From contig JAEEQL010000004.1 of the NCBI GenBank assembly GCA_016285265.1, forward strand, positions 1-58,031: a stretch of DNA of 58,031 bases, read 5' to 3'. The position numbers and the translations under genes are program-made. A model generated the notes under the pieces. The model did no database searches and was not told the origin of the DNA. It saw nothing but the letters and a program-made list of their open reading frames with translations. Source of the DNA: Lachnospiraceae bacterium (lineage in GTDB: Bacteria; Bacillota; Clostridia; Lachnospirales; Lachnospiraceae). This document shows, piece by piece, positions 46,696-56,329 of this stretch (within the stretch, counting starts at the first letter, position 1; each line of letters starts with the position of its first letter).

Positions 46696-48060
46696 TCAGA
46701 AAAATGAAAATCTGTCCAGCACTCCGGCTTCACTTAATGTGACCAGGCAGGACGATACCAACACAGCCACGATTATCAGACCGGTAACGATCCTTCTGAG
46801 TCTGATAAGTGTTCCCACGTTTTTCATCTCATATATTACCCAGTCATTCTTTTCCTGATCATATTCCGTACCGCAGTAGGGACAGGTTCTCGACTTGAAT
46901 GCATCGAAGCTTCCTCCGCAGGAGGAGCACTGTATGTTTGTTATGGAGAAATTGTTCTCGTACGGAATATCCGTCCTTCTTCCGGCCTTGATCCTGTAGA
47001 CCTCATCCCGTGTTTTTATCTTATTTCCAAGATCCCTTGAATTTTCAAAATACAGATCGGCGGTGACATTTACCATATTGCCTGTAGCACGGACACTTTT
47101 ACATGCAATATAACCCTTTGATGCCACATCCACGATATTATCGAATTCTTCCCCGTTTCCGGATCCTCGGTAGAACGGAAGTTCCGCGCGTTTATCCGAG
47201 AACACGAATATCTTGAAAAGCGACATCATTTTTGCGGCGAAATATTCCAGGGTAAACTCCGGAGATATGACCGACATATGGGATTCAAACCTGGTACGGG
47301 AACCGATCACCTCAAACAGGGACGGCATCACCGTAAAAGCCCTGCGGAAACAATCAAGGAACCATCCGAAAAATCCTATGATAGGTATCATGATAACTGT
47401 AGTAACAAGTGCGGTAAAAAGAACCCGGGGCGAAGCAAGTGCCCCCAGTCCGCCATAGGTTTTGGCAATTACGGAAAGGCACATAAGGATATTGACCGGC
47501 AGAAGATAAAGTCCGTACTCCACTACGGTCTTAAACATTTTCTCCGCCTTACCGCTCATGTCAAATACGAAATAGTAATTCTTGACCTTCGGATACAGTT
47601 CGGACATTTCAAAATGTGTTCCGCAGTGAGCACACCCCTCCTGAAGCTCCGCGATGGTTGATACGGACCCGCAGTTAGGACAGCTGTATCTGTCACCGCT
47701 GACATCTTCTCCGTCACGCACTCCGACCACAGTTTCATAGATCGATTGCGGCACGCTCTTCCGGTATGTTTTCATACCGTCTCTCTGTATCGTCCTGTTA
47801 TGAGTGATAAAATCCACGGTCCAGGAGGTGTCATAATGGCCGTCTTTCCATGACCTTACTCTGCTAAGTCCGTTCGGAAAAGGTCCTCTGTGGATCATTT
47901 CCTCCTTATACCTGAGATTCCTTTTTTCGAGACGATCTCTCTGGAGTTCAAGACAATAGCGAAGTTCCCTGTCCGCTGACATAACCTTTGCACCGGGCTC
48001 AAAAGCATGGCTTATCTCATTACGAAAATCGGCCGCAACTTTCTCTCTGTTATCAGTCAT
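46696..48060 (-). CDS. Membrane protein with two zinc ribbons and Tim44-like C-terminal region
   Basis: CPNCG...CAHCG and CSSCG...CPYCG pairs; two central TM segments plus a C-terminal TM. Confidence 0.65.
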   Translation of the reverse strand: MTDNREKVAADFRNEISHAFEPGAKVMSADRELRYCLELQRDRLEKRNLRYKEEMIHRGPFPNGLSRVRSWKDGHYDTSWTVDFITHNRTIQRDGMKTYRKSVPQSIYETVVGVRDGEDVSGDRYSCPNCGSVSTIAELQEGCAHCGTHFEMSELYPKVKNYYFVFDMSGKAEKMFKTVVEYGLYLLPVNILMCLSVIAKTYGGLGALASPRVLFTALVTTVIMIPIIGFFGWFLDCFRRAFTVMPSLFEVIGSRTRFESHMSVISPEFTLEYFAAKMMSLFKIFVFSDKRAELPFYRGSGNGEEFDNIVDVASKGYIACKSVRATGNMVNVTADLYFENSRDLGNKIKTRDEVYRIKAGRRTDIPYENNFSITNIQCSSCGGSFDAFKSRTCPYCGTEYDQEKNDWVIYEMKNVGTLIRLRRIVTGLIIVAVLVSSCLVTLSEAGVLDRFSFF

Positions 48061-48178
48061 AACAACCTCCGATCACGAATCAGAATTTTATGAACAAACT
48101 CTATGGGGATACATATACTATACCCTTACAAAGCTCTTTTAACAACGTAAGAATCGGATCTTACAGTTCAAATATCAT

Positions 48179-49387
48179 TTATTCCGATACGGTCTGTTCA
48201 AATATATGCCTGGTCACATACATCCTGTCACCGGCTGTAACTATCCCATAAACATTCTTCGCATAGGAAACAACCGGCGGTATAAAGATAAGATCCTTTA
48301 TCTCATATTCCCCATACCGGATGGGAATATCCGCTCTGGTCAGGTTGGTGATGCTGATGTCACGCACCTTGGTCCCATAACCCAAAAGCTGTGCCAGATA
48401 TGATGAAACCCTGCCGGAAAAGCATCCCGCATGTTCCAGATTCAGGGCGTCCTTCAGAGTAGGGTCCAGCGCACCCATAAAATTCAAGACAAAAAACTTA
48501 TACCTGTCGTCGGAAAGCTTTCTGTTCATCAACGCATGCACTGCTTTGGCATTTTCTTCGAACGGCTTTCCCGGCACATATCTGTACCCAACGGAAATAC
48601 CGGTTGCCTGGTTCCCCATGGATCTGTTACCGTCCGTTCTTCCGTCTACGGCAAGTCCGATGTCTGTTTTTTCATTGGAATCCCTGATCATGTCCGTGAT
48701 CAGAAGCGCCGTCATGGATACACCGATCTTTCTGGCAGATTCAAGCAGACTGTTCCAGTCATCCTTTTCATATTTTGTGACGGTGACCTTTGTTTTCCTG
48801 CCTGTCCAATAATCCGAATATGCGTCATCCATATCCCCGAAGGTGAAAACACGCTTTTCCCTGCTCCACTTTTTGTTCCAGTGTTTTGTCAGCATTTTAT
48901 AGACCGGGGGCAGACCGGCATCATCCGGAATGCTCTTCAGATCGAGCGACCTGAAAGGCCGGAATTCACACGCTACTCCGCTTAAGCATTTCATGAACGT
49001 TTCTATGAAATACAATAGGGATTTCCCGTCTCCGCCCAGATGGTGCATCATAAACACGATCCCGTCATGTGATAAAAAGCCCCTGATGAATTCGCCGTCT
49101 TCTATCCTGAACCTGTGTCTTTCATTGTCATATATCAGCTCATTAAGGGAAAGACCGCTCTGAGTGAATGTATTGGAACACGTCCCTTTTTCCGCGTCCG
49201 TGTAATACGCTTCCCCGTTCTGTTCGATCACTATTTTCGAACGAAGCACCTCATGATATGTACAGGCTTTATCAAAAGCATTTTTGAGAATATCAAAAGA
49301 GACATCCCCTTCAAGCTTCAGGCACATGGTGATGACAATGCTTACATCAAAGAGGTCGGCCCTCTCGGTTTCAATCCTGTATCTCAT
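48179..49387 (-). CDS. Condensation-domain-like acyltransferase (HHxxxDG)
   Basis: VFMMHHLGGDGKSLLYFIETFM; ATG overlaps the SDR stop (ATGA). Confidence 0.75.
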   Translation of the reverse strand: MRYRIETERADLFDVSIVITMCLKLEGDVSFDILKNAFDKACTYHEVLRSKIVIEQNGEAYYTDAEKGTCSNTFTQSGLSLNELIYDNERHRFRIEDGEFIRGFLSHDGIVFMMHHLGGDGKSLLYFIETFMKCLSGVACEFRPFRSLDLKSIPDDAGLPPVYKMLTKHWNKKWSREKRVFTFGDMDDAYSDYWTGRKTKVTVTKYEKDDWNSLLESARKIGVSMTALLITDMIRDSNEKTDIGLAVDGRTDGNRSMGNQATGISVGYRYVPGKPFEENAKAVHALMNRKLSDDRYKFFVLNFMGALDPTLKDALNLEHAGCFSGRVSSYLAQLLGYGTKVRDISITNLTRADIPIRYGEYEIKDLIFIPPVVSYAKNVYGIVTAGDRMYVTRHIFEQTVSE

Positions 49388-50142
49388 ACGTATTTTCCTA
49401 TTATCGCCACCCACAGATCCATGACTATTCTTGTGGGTGTGACCTTTGAATATATTCTGAAATATTTGGCAAAAAATCCCGGAACAGACATATCCCTGCC
49501 TTTCGCACTGTCCTTAAGTGCTTTATCAACCACTCTTTCAGGCTTTATCATCCCGGCGAAACGGATCTTCCTGCCATTTACCTCTTTGGGGAGCATCCCG
49601 GTATCCACCCACCCCGGACATACGCTTGTGACCGTGATGCCGCGTGACCTCAGCTCTTTGTTAACGGCTCGGGAAAGGTTCTTCAGAAATGCCTTGCTCG
49701 CACTGTATATGGCAAGATAAGGATTCGGCTGAAAAGAAGAAGCGGACGAAATGTTGATCACTCTTGATCCTTCGTTCATATACGGAAGAACTGCGGACAT
49801 TATCACCGCAGGCGCGGTGCAGTTGATATTGCAGACCTGAAGGATATGTTCCACAGGCATTTTGTCGAAGGCTTCCATAAATCCGACTCCGGCATTATTG
49901 ATAAGGATCCTGACATCCGGTGCACTGCTTTTAAGCATGCCTGATAAAACTTCGCACTTTCCGTCCGAAAGATCCGTGACCACCGGTACCACCTTGGGAT
50001 ACGCGGATTCGAGAGCTTCCATTTTACCGGGATTCCTGCCCACTGCCCATATCTCATCTATATCCTCCATAGCGGATATCCTGTCCGTAAAAATACTACC
50101 GATACCGCCCGAAGCGCCTGTGATTATTGCAATCCTGGCCAT
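49384..50142 (-). CDS. SDR family oxidoreductase
   Basis: IAIITGASGGIGSIF; LINNAGVGFM; YSASKAFLKNLSRA. Confidence 0.92.
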   Translation of the reverse strand: MARIAIITGASGGIGSIFTDRISAMEDIDEIWAVGRNPGKMEALESAYPKVVPVVTDLSDGKCEVLSGMLKSSAPDVRILINNAGVGFMEAFDKMPVEHILQVCNINCTAPAVIMSAVLPYMNEGSRVINISSASSFQPNPYLAIYSASKAFLKNLSRAVNKELRSRGITVTSVCPGWVDTGMLPKEVNGRKIRFAGMIKPERVVDKALKDSAKGRDMSVPGFFAKYFRIYSKVTPTRIVMDLWVAIIGKYV

Positions 50143-50143
50143 G

Positions 50144-50719
50144 TCACACCTCCAGCAGATGACACAGTGTTGCTTTATCGATCATCCGAAACTCCTTGAT
50201 AAACAGTTTCTTAAGGGCATAAAGATATACGGTTCCCCAGTACAGATCTGCAAGCATAAGAGGGTCGCCCTTGCGCACGGTGCCTGCTTTCTGGCCCTTT
50301 TTGATGATCCCCGCAAGCGCTTCATACATATCGCTTTTATACAGACCGCTGTCCTGTTCCAGAAGAAGCTGCGTGTAGATTGTTATCTTGACCGCATAAT
50401 CCTCGTCCTCAAGGCTTTTGATCACTTCTTCGGAAATCTTCTCTATTTTGGATGAGGAAGAAACCGGAAGTTTGGCAAGAGCTCTGATCTTCTTCACCTC
50501 AATCGAATTGTCGGCATTTTTACGGATCTCTTCGAAGAGTTCCTCCTTGGATCTGAAATATAGATATATCGTACCCTGACCTATTCCAATATGTCCGGCC
50601 AGATCACTGATCTTAGTATCACCGAATCCGTTCTTGGCAAAATAAAGTGATGACTCCCTGAGGATCCTGGACCTCATATCATCGCGCATCTGTCTGAACT
50701 GTTCTTCCGTTTTGGGCAT
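50144..50719 (-). CDS. TetR/AcrR family transcriptional regulator
   Basis: RSRILRESSLYFAKNGFGDTKISDLAGHIGIGQGTIYLYFRSKEELF; RBS aaaggagat before 50719. Confidence 0.92.
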   Translation of the reverse strand: MPKTEEQFRQMRDDMRSRILRESSLYFAKNGFGDTKISDLAGHIGIGQGTIYLYFRSKEELFEEIRKNADNSIEVKKIRALAKLPVSSSSKIEKISEEVIKSLEDEDYAVKITIYTQLLLEQDSGLYKSDMYEALAGIIKKGQKAGTVRKGDPLMLADLYWGTVYLYALKKLFIKEFRMIDKATLCHLLEV

Positions 50720-50739
50720 GAGCGATCTCCTTTTATGAC

Positions 50740-50788
50740 TGAATGAATATTCACTCATAAATCATATCACACATACCCGCTTTGTCAA
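50740..50788 (-). promoter_or_regulatory. Promoter and TetR-type operator of the tetR-SDR-acyltransferase operon
   Basis: Minus strand TTGACA (50783-50788)-N16-TATGAT (50761-50766); near-perfect dyad TGAATGAATATTCACTCA at 50740-50757. Confidence 0.85.
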
Positions 50789-50939
50789 TCATTACGTTAC
50801 GATGTGCGGGCAGGCACAAAAACACACCGATTATACCGCTTGGGATATGCTTATGTACCGCTTGGTAGCGGAGCTATTGAAGACAGCAGAAAGGGCAGAT
50901 ACTATGTAGTCACAAAGCAAACCCAAGGAGGTAAATCAT

Positions 50940-51596
50940 ATGACTACATTAACACTCAGCAAAAACGATCTCAGAAAAAAAGTGCAGGATTTTTCCTGCA
51001 CGAAGAATCCGGAATGTGAATTGACGGAGCAGTCGTCCGGCCGCATCAGCGAATATACGGAAGGTCTGAATGCTCTCCGGAAAGACGCATCGGTGACGCA
51101 GAGAAGGGGACTTCCTTTTATGATGGCATCGGTCGTTCTCTGGACAGGCATAATGCTTTCAAGGATCTTCATGAAGGATATCCATTCGATGAATCTCTTC
51201 GTATTCATGACTTCAGCCTTCCTGATGCCTGTAGCCACAATATTTGGAAAGATCATAAAAGCGGACATCTACAAAAAGACTTCCAATCCGGTGAATAAGC
51301 TGGGATTTTTGTGCAATATCAACCAGTTCCTGTATCTTCCGATCGCCATGTGGGCATTCAGCGCGCACCCCGATTCGATGCTCCTGATCTATGCGATCAT
51401 TTTCGCAGCTCACCTGCTTCCCTTCTCATGGGTATATGACAGTAAGATATATTTTTACGGTTCGATCATCGAATCCGTCGGCGTGATCTTCGTAGCTTAT
51501 GCCTTCGGTTATCCCGTAGCCACAGCATTCATCGTGATCATGCAGCTGATAGTATGTATCGGACTTATCAGAGACATTCGAAGAAACGATATTTAA
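50940..51596 (+). CDS. Hypothetical integral membrane protein (DUF7010-like)
   Basis: RBS aaggaggtaaatcat; several TM segments; family call from memory. Confidence 0.65.
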   Translation: MTTLTLSKNDLRKKVQDFSCTKNPECELTEQSSGRISEYTEGLNALRKDASVTQRRGLPFMMASVVLWTGIMLSRIFMKDIHSMNLFVFMTSAFLMPVATIFGKIIKADIYKKTSNPVNKLGFLCNINQFLYLPIAMWAFSAHPDSMLLIYAIIFAAHLLPFSWVYDSKIYFYGSIIESVGVIFVAYAFGYPVATAFIVIMQLIVCIGLIRDIRRNDI

Positions 51597-52997
51597 TCAT
51601 TCCTTTTTCCTGATATTCGTTTCGAAGGTATCTTTATCGATATACACTCCCGCTTCGGGATGATCTGTGACATTGATGACACAGTCAAAGGTTTCGATCA
51701 TCCCCTCAAGGGGCTGTACCATACCGTCCCATCCTTCGGACTCGGGGAATTTCTCACGCAGTCTCTTCCAATCGGTGTAAAGATGTACCGCGGATCTGTC
51801 TCCCTTTCCCGCCTGCATGGCAAAAGAGATCGTGGTTCCCTGCTTTAATGTTACATTTCCGGATCCGTCGGGTTTTCCGATGTCACCTTTAAGCTTCATG
51901 GGAACAAGGAATCTGGCATTTCCGAGTTCACGGAACAGATGCGTGTAAAGTATCGAGAGCACGTTTTTCTCTTCATCGTTTGCGGGAGGATTCAGCTGAC
52001 CGATCATAAGAAGCCATCTTTCCAGATCCGGATTGGTCACGGGAACCTGCACCTTCGGAACATCCTTATACTCGGGCTTGGGAACAAACATGGCCGCATC
52101 TATGACCAGCCTCTCATAGATGATCCCCACTCCGCAAGCACCGTTTAGATAGAAAGCACTACCCAGGAAATTATAGATCCCATTTCCGTCAGGTCCGTTT
52201 TCAACCTTAAGAAAATCGTATTTCGACGGATCGTAATTCTTTTTCCATATGCCGGAATAAGCCTGCGTTACAATGAGCAGATTCGGAGGAGTGGTGACAT
52301 AGCTTCCGTTCTCCGCTTTGTAGGTATACGACATCATTGCAGGCTCACCGGTCCTTCTGCTCATCAGTACATATATCTCTTTGGATGAGAGAACCTTGCT
52401 GCAGATCTGCTTTGCAAAGGTATTTGAGATCTCGTTCCTTCGGGATACGAGCTTATCGGAAGCATCATTTGCATTTGTCTTGCAGTAGTTAAGATAAAGC
52501 TGGAACAATTCCACAATATCCGTCACGGACATACTGTCGTAATCTGCCTGTCCCAGTTCCAGTTTTCTGAAGGATATATAACCGTCACCGAGCGCATTAA
52601 CATAAGCATCATGAACATCCTTAAGACTTGCTTCCCTTGAATGGATTACGGTGCCGGTCTTAAGCAGGCATTTGCTTCCGTTCTCGATAACTATGGAGAC
52701 ATTGGTATTTTCCGCGGTCTCCACGGACGTTTTACAGACCATAAGATCTGAGGCGATACCGATAGCCACTTCCGAATCGTCCGTGCCGGGATTTGATATA
52801 TAGATTGCATCTCCTTTGTTGATGCGTCCGAACACATATCCTACAACAACCCTGTCTGCGGAATCATTCAGATTAAAAACATCCGCAACGGCAAAACAGA
52901 ATCCTGCCCCGGAATTACCCTGCGCCGCTCCTACGGCGTTTTGAGCTGATGCGGTTTCGGTGTTCTTTTTTCCAAAGAGCTTATCTTTCAGTCCCAT
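51597..52997 (-). CDS. SseB-domain protein with N-terminal EF-Tu domain-2-like barrel
   Basis: FCFAVADVFNLNDSADRVVVGYVFGRINKGDAIYI; C-terminal GTTISFAMQAGKGDRSAVHLYTDWKRLREKFPES; RBS before ATG at 52997. Confidence 0.65.
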   Translation of the reverse strand: MGLKDKLFGKKNTETASAQNAVGAAQGNSGAGFCFAVADVFNLNDSADRVVVGYVFGRINKGDAIYISNPGTDDSEVAIGIASDLMVCKTSVETAENTNVSIVIENGSKCLLKTGTVIHSREASLKDVHDAYVNALGDGYISFRKLELGQADYDSMSVTDIVELFQLYLNYCKTNANDASDKLVSRRNEISNTFAKQICSKVLSSKEIYVLMSRRTGEPAMMSYTYKAENGSYVTTPPNLLIVTQAYSGIWKKNYDPSKYDFLKVENGPDGNGIYNFLGSAFYLNGACGVGIIYERLVIDAAMFVPKPEYKDVPKVQVPVTNPDLERWLLMIGQLNPPANDEEKNVLSILYTHLFRELGNARFLVPMKLKGDIGKPDGSGNVTLKQGTTISFAMQAGKGDRSAVHLYTDWKRLREKFPESEGWDGMVQPLEGMIETFDCVINVTDHPEAGVYIDKDTFETNIRKKE

Positions 52998-53084
52998 ATT
53001 TTCTTCTCCTTTAGTGAGAGCGGTGTTCACCTCACATTGTATCTTATACGGGATGATCCCTCAACCGGATAGGATCCAAAAAAT

Positions 53085-53108
53085 AAAGCCTCCGTTACCG
53101 GAGGCTTT
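53085..53108 (-). terminator. Terminator downstream of the glutaminase-less GMP synthase gene
   Basis: AAAGCCTCCG-ttac-CGGAGGCTTT, followed by ATTTTTT on the minus strand. Confidence 0.8.
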
Positions 53109-53109
53109 A

Positions 53110-53340
53110 AATGTCCCCGGACAATCTGAAATATACCGAGTAGGGCAAAGTCTTTTATACCTTCACCACTCAATACCTTCATTAGTCCGCCTCCTAGAAT
53201 GGTTCGAAATCTGCAATACTTCCAAGGTCCCTACCTTCCCTAGGACATAAAAAAACCTTGCAACCGTTTTAGGGTTACAAGGTTTATAAGTTTGCCTCTT
53301 TTAAAGGTTTTGAGGGTATTTAAGTTTGTCCGGGGACATT
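53110..53340. mobile_element. 231-bp inverted-repeat-bounded element (MITE- or REP-like), no transposase
   Basis: AATGTCCCCGGACAA at 53110-53124 and its exact reverse complement TTGTCCGGGGACATT at 53326-53340; internal hairpin with T run on the minus strand at 53253-53285. Confidence 0.7.
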
Positions 53341-53346
53341 AAATAA

Positions 53347-54330
53347 TCATTCGTATTCAACGGTTGCCGGAGGCTTCGGTGTGTAATCGAAGAGTACTCT
53401 GTTGATCCCGGGAACCTCGGAGATGATCCTCTTTACAAGATGATCGATCAGTTCGTCGGAGAGATGTTCGACAGTAACCTCCATAACATCGGTGGTATTG
53501 ATCGCACGGATGATGCAGGGCCAGTCGAAGGTCCTCTTTCCGTCCTTTACACCGGTGGACTTGAAATCGGGAACAACGGTGAAGTACTGCCATACCTTGC
53601 CCTCGAGGCCGTTCTTGGCAAACTCCTCACGAAGGATCGCATCGGATTCGCGTACTGCTTCAAGTCTGTCTCTTGTGATCGCACCGGGGCAGCGGACACC
53701 GAGTCCGGGACCGGGGAACGGCTGACGGTAAACCATGCCTGCGGGAAGTCCGAGGCGCTCACCGACTATACGTACCTCATCCTTGAAAAGGATCTTGACA
53801 GGCTCAACAAGTTCAAACTTCATATCCTCGGGAAGACCGCCTGCATTGTGATGAGCCTTGATGCCTGCTTCGCTCTCCAGAATATCGGGCCAGATGGTTC
53901 CCTGTGCGAGGAATTCGATTCCGTCGAGCTTTCTGGCTTCCTCAGCAAATACCTCGATGAACTCACCGCCTATTATCTTACGCTTGGTCTCGGGATCGGA
54001 TACACCTGCAAGCTTATCCAGGAATCTGTCGGTAGCATCCACATAGATCAGGTTTGCTTTCATCTGATTACGGAATACCTCGATAACCTGCTCGGGTTCA
54101 CCCTTGCGGAGCAATCCGTGATTAACGTGAACACAGACAAGATTGTCGCCGATAGCCTTGATGAGCATTGCGGCAACTACGGATGAATCAACTCCTCCGG
54201 AAAGTGCGAGCAATACTTTCTTGTCTCCGATCTGCTCCCTGAGTGCCTGAAGCTGCTCCTCAATGAAAGCATCGGCAAGCTCGGGTGTGGTGATCCTTAC
54301 CATGTCGTCCGGTCTTCTGTCGTATACCAT
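53347..54330 (-). CDS. GMP synthase ATP-pyrophosphatase/dimerisation subunit without glutaminase domain
   Basis: [52 protein letters not shown]; 327 aa starting just before the PPase domain. Confidence 0.93.
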   Translation of the reverse strand: MVYDRRPDDMVRITTPELADAFIEEQLQALREQIGDKKVLLALSGGVDSSVVAAMLIKAIGDNLVCVHVNHGLLRKGEPEQVIEVFRNQMKANLIYVDATDRFLDKLAGVSDPETKRKIIGGEFIEVFAEEARKLDGIEFLAQGTIWPDILESEAGIKAHHNAGGLPEDMKFELVEPVKILFKDEVRIVGERLGLPAGMVYRQPFPGPGLGVRCPGAITRDRLEAVRESDAILREEFAKNGLEGKVWQYFTVVPDFKSTGVKDGKRTFDWPCIIRAINTTDVMEVTVEHLSDELIDHLVKRIISEVPGINRVLFDYTPKPPATVEYE

Positions 54331-54354
54331 ATTCTTCTCCGTTTCTTATGTTTA

Positions 54355-55980
54355 TTAATATCCGTTTACAGCTATCATCCTGTAAACAAAATATGCAAAT
54401 TCAGCGCCTGTAACAGCTCCGTGAGGATCAATGAACTGCTCGGCTTTTGATGATCCCGGCGCTCCCCTTCCGTCCATGATCTCCCATGTGACGGCCCAGG
54501 TCATGCCTTCCCAGGCATAATAATCTATATCAAAATAATCGATGTAATCATCGGTCCTGCCGTAATCAAATGCGCTCTTGAGTCCCGCATACTCCGAATA
54601 TCTCTGAAGCATGAACGCCAGATCCTGCCTGGATACCGGAATTCCGACTCCGAATGTATCGGAAGACACATAAGGATATCCGACGCAGATGTCATTTTTC
54701 TCAGCCCAGATCACAGCTTTTTCATATACGCTTCCGGGCACGACATCCGTATAACCGGAACGCCCTCTCACGGAAGGACACCCTGCCATGTTATAAAGAA
54801 GAAGGACCGCAGTCTCCCTTGTGATAAGGTCTCCCGCGACAGACGGATCATAATGAACATCTGTAAACGAAGGCATCACTCCCGTTGTGGGAACCATCGT
54901 CAGCAGCACTCCGTCATCGAAGCAAAGGAAATAAAGAAGATCCTCTCCGTAATCTATCGACCATGAATGTCCCCTGCAGACCGCATACTCAGCCTTCACG
55001 GTTCCGGAAGTATAGGTCTTGATAAGGAAGGGATTGTTTCCGATATTCAGAGTTACGAAGTTGTTCGTAAATGCCTGTAAAAAGAAAACATCGGGGTTAT
55101 AGGACAGATCAAGTGCTGCAAGCTGATTGCATGCGCAATCAAGATATGCGAGCTTGGGATTATGCGAAAGGTCAAGCGCGCTTATACAGTTATAACTGCA
55201 GATGAGCTTTTGAAGTTCCGGGTTGTGACTTACATCGATCGAAAACACACCGTTATGTGCGCAGTTGTAATACTGAAGTTCCGGACAGCGGCTGACATCA
55301 ATGCTTCCCAGTCCCATATTATCCCAGATATCAAGTCTCTTCAGCTTGGGATTATGAGTGACATCAAGCGTGGTCAGATGATTTCTGAACGCATCCAGAT
55401 GAGTGAGTTTGGGATTGTGCGATACATCCAGAGTGTACAGCTCGCAGGATCCGCAGGTCAGATGCTCAAGTTCCGGATTGTGGCTTACATCAAGAACCGG
55501 AAGAGGATTGGTATTGCACTCGATGAATGCCATCTTGGGATTGTTCGAAACATTGAGTGAGACCAGGTTGCAGTCATAGCAATAAACCCATACCAGTTCG
55601 GGATTGCCCGAAAAATCCAGTGAGTTAAAGAGATTGTTGGAACACCATACACCGCGAAGATCCTTATTGTTACTGAGATCCATCGAAGTAATATAGTTAT
55701 CTTTGCACCAGAGTCCCTGAAGTGCGGTGAAATACTCAACGCCCTTTACGGATCTGATTCCCATTCCCTCGCAATAGATATTCAGAGTTGTGGCTATCTC
55801 ATAGTCATCAAGAATGCCGTTCCTGTTCGCATCACAGCTCGATGATATAACCGCCCTGAAATTAGCATCGGGAAATGTGGCACTATTTATAGGAACCGCC
55901 GCATCGGCCTTAAAGCTTATAACAAACGGCACAGCTACCACAGCAGCCAGTGCCAGTATCAGTTTCTTAAAAATCTTCAT
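54355..55980 (-). CDS. Secreted leucine-rich repeat protein with S-layer homology domains
   Basis: Signal peptide; DANRNGILDDYEI; about 10 repeats of LDVSHNPxLxxLxCxxN; C-terminal SLH-like FTDVHYDPSVAGDLITRETAVLLLYNMAG. Confidence 0.85.
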   Translation of the reverse strand: MKIFKKLILALAAVVAVPFVISFKADAAVPINSATFPDANFRAVISSSCDANRNGILDDYEIATTLNIYCEGMGIRSVKGVEYFTALQGLWCKDNYITSMDLSNNKDLRGVWCSNNLFNSLDFSGNPELVWVYCYDCNLVSLNVSNNPKMAFIECNTNPLPVLDVSHNPELEHLTCGSCELYTLDVSHNPKLTHLDAFRNHLTTLDVTHNPKLKRLDIWDNMGLGSIDVSRCPELQYYNCAHNGVFSIDVSHNPELQKLICSYNCISALDLSHNPKLAYLDCACNQLAALDLSYNPDVFFLQAFTNNFVTLNIGNNPFLIKTYTSGTVKAEYAVCRGHSWSIDYGEDLLYFLCFDDGVLLTMVPTTGVMPSFTDVHYDPSVAGDLITRETAVLLLYNMAGCPSVRGRSGYTDVVPGSVYEKAVIWAEKNDICVGYPYVSSDTFGVGIPVSRQDLAFMLQRYSEYAGLKSAFDYGRTDDYIDYFDIDYYAWEGMTWAVTWEIMDGRGAPGSSKAEQFIDPHGAVTGAEFAYFVYRMIAVNGY

Positions 55981-56002
55981 TCAATATCCCCCCGAATAAA
56001 GA

Positions 56003-56311
56003 TTAAAATGCGTATACAAATCCTACAATAAAAAACATAAGAGCTACAAAGCACCAGCCTAATATGAAAAAAGTTTTCCAAATATTATCCAAGGTTTCGC
56101 TTGGTTCAAGTTCTTTAAAACCTATTCTTGTAAAGATAGATATAGACGAAGCTACAAATGATAAAGAAAACAAAAACCAACCAGCTTTTTCGCGATCGTG
56201 AAAAGGATTGACCAAAACTAGACTGACCAAAACTAAAAGAAACGATATGCTTGGAATCGATAAAATGGCGAAAAAAACGAATATCAATAAAGTTCTTGTC
56301 GATTTTTTCAT
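56003..56311 (-). CDS. Hypothetical small membrane protein, 102 aa, AT-rich
   Basis: Three hydrophobic segments; fits the gap; composition differs from neighbours. Confidence 0.55.
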   Translation of the reverse strand: MKKSTRTLLIFVFFAILSIPSISFLLVLVSLVLVNPFHDREKAGWFLFSLSFVASSISIFTRIGFKELEPSETLDNIWKTFFILGWCFVALMFFIVGFVYAF

Positions 56312-56329
56312 GCGTTCAATCCTATAAGA

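Noticed and set aside
53027-53182. 51-codon minus-strand ORF with strong RBS (MKVLSGEGIKDFALLGIFQIVRGHLKPP...)
   Set aside because: Runs through the inverted repeat and a terminator stem; more likely a remnant or chance ORF, so mentioned only within the element finding.
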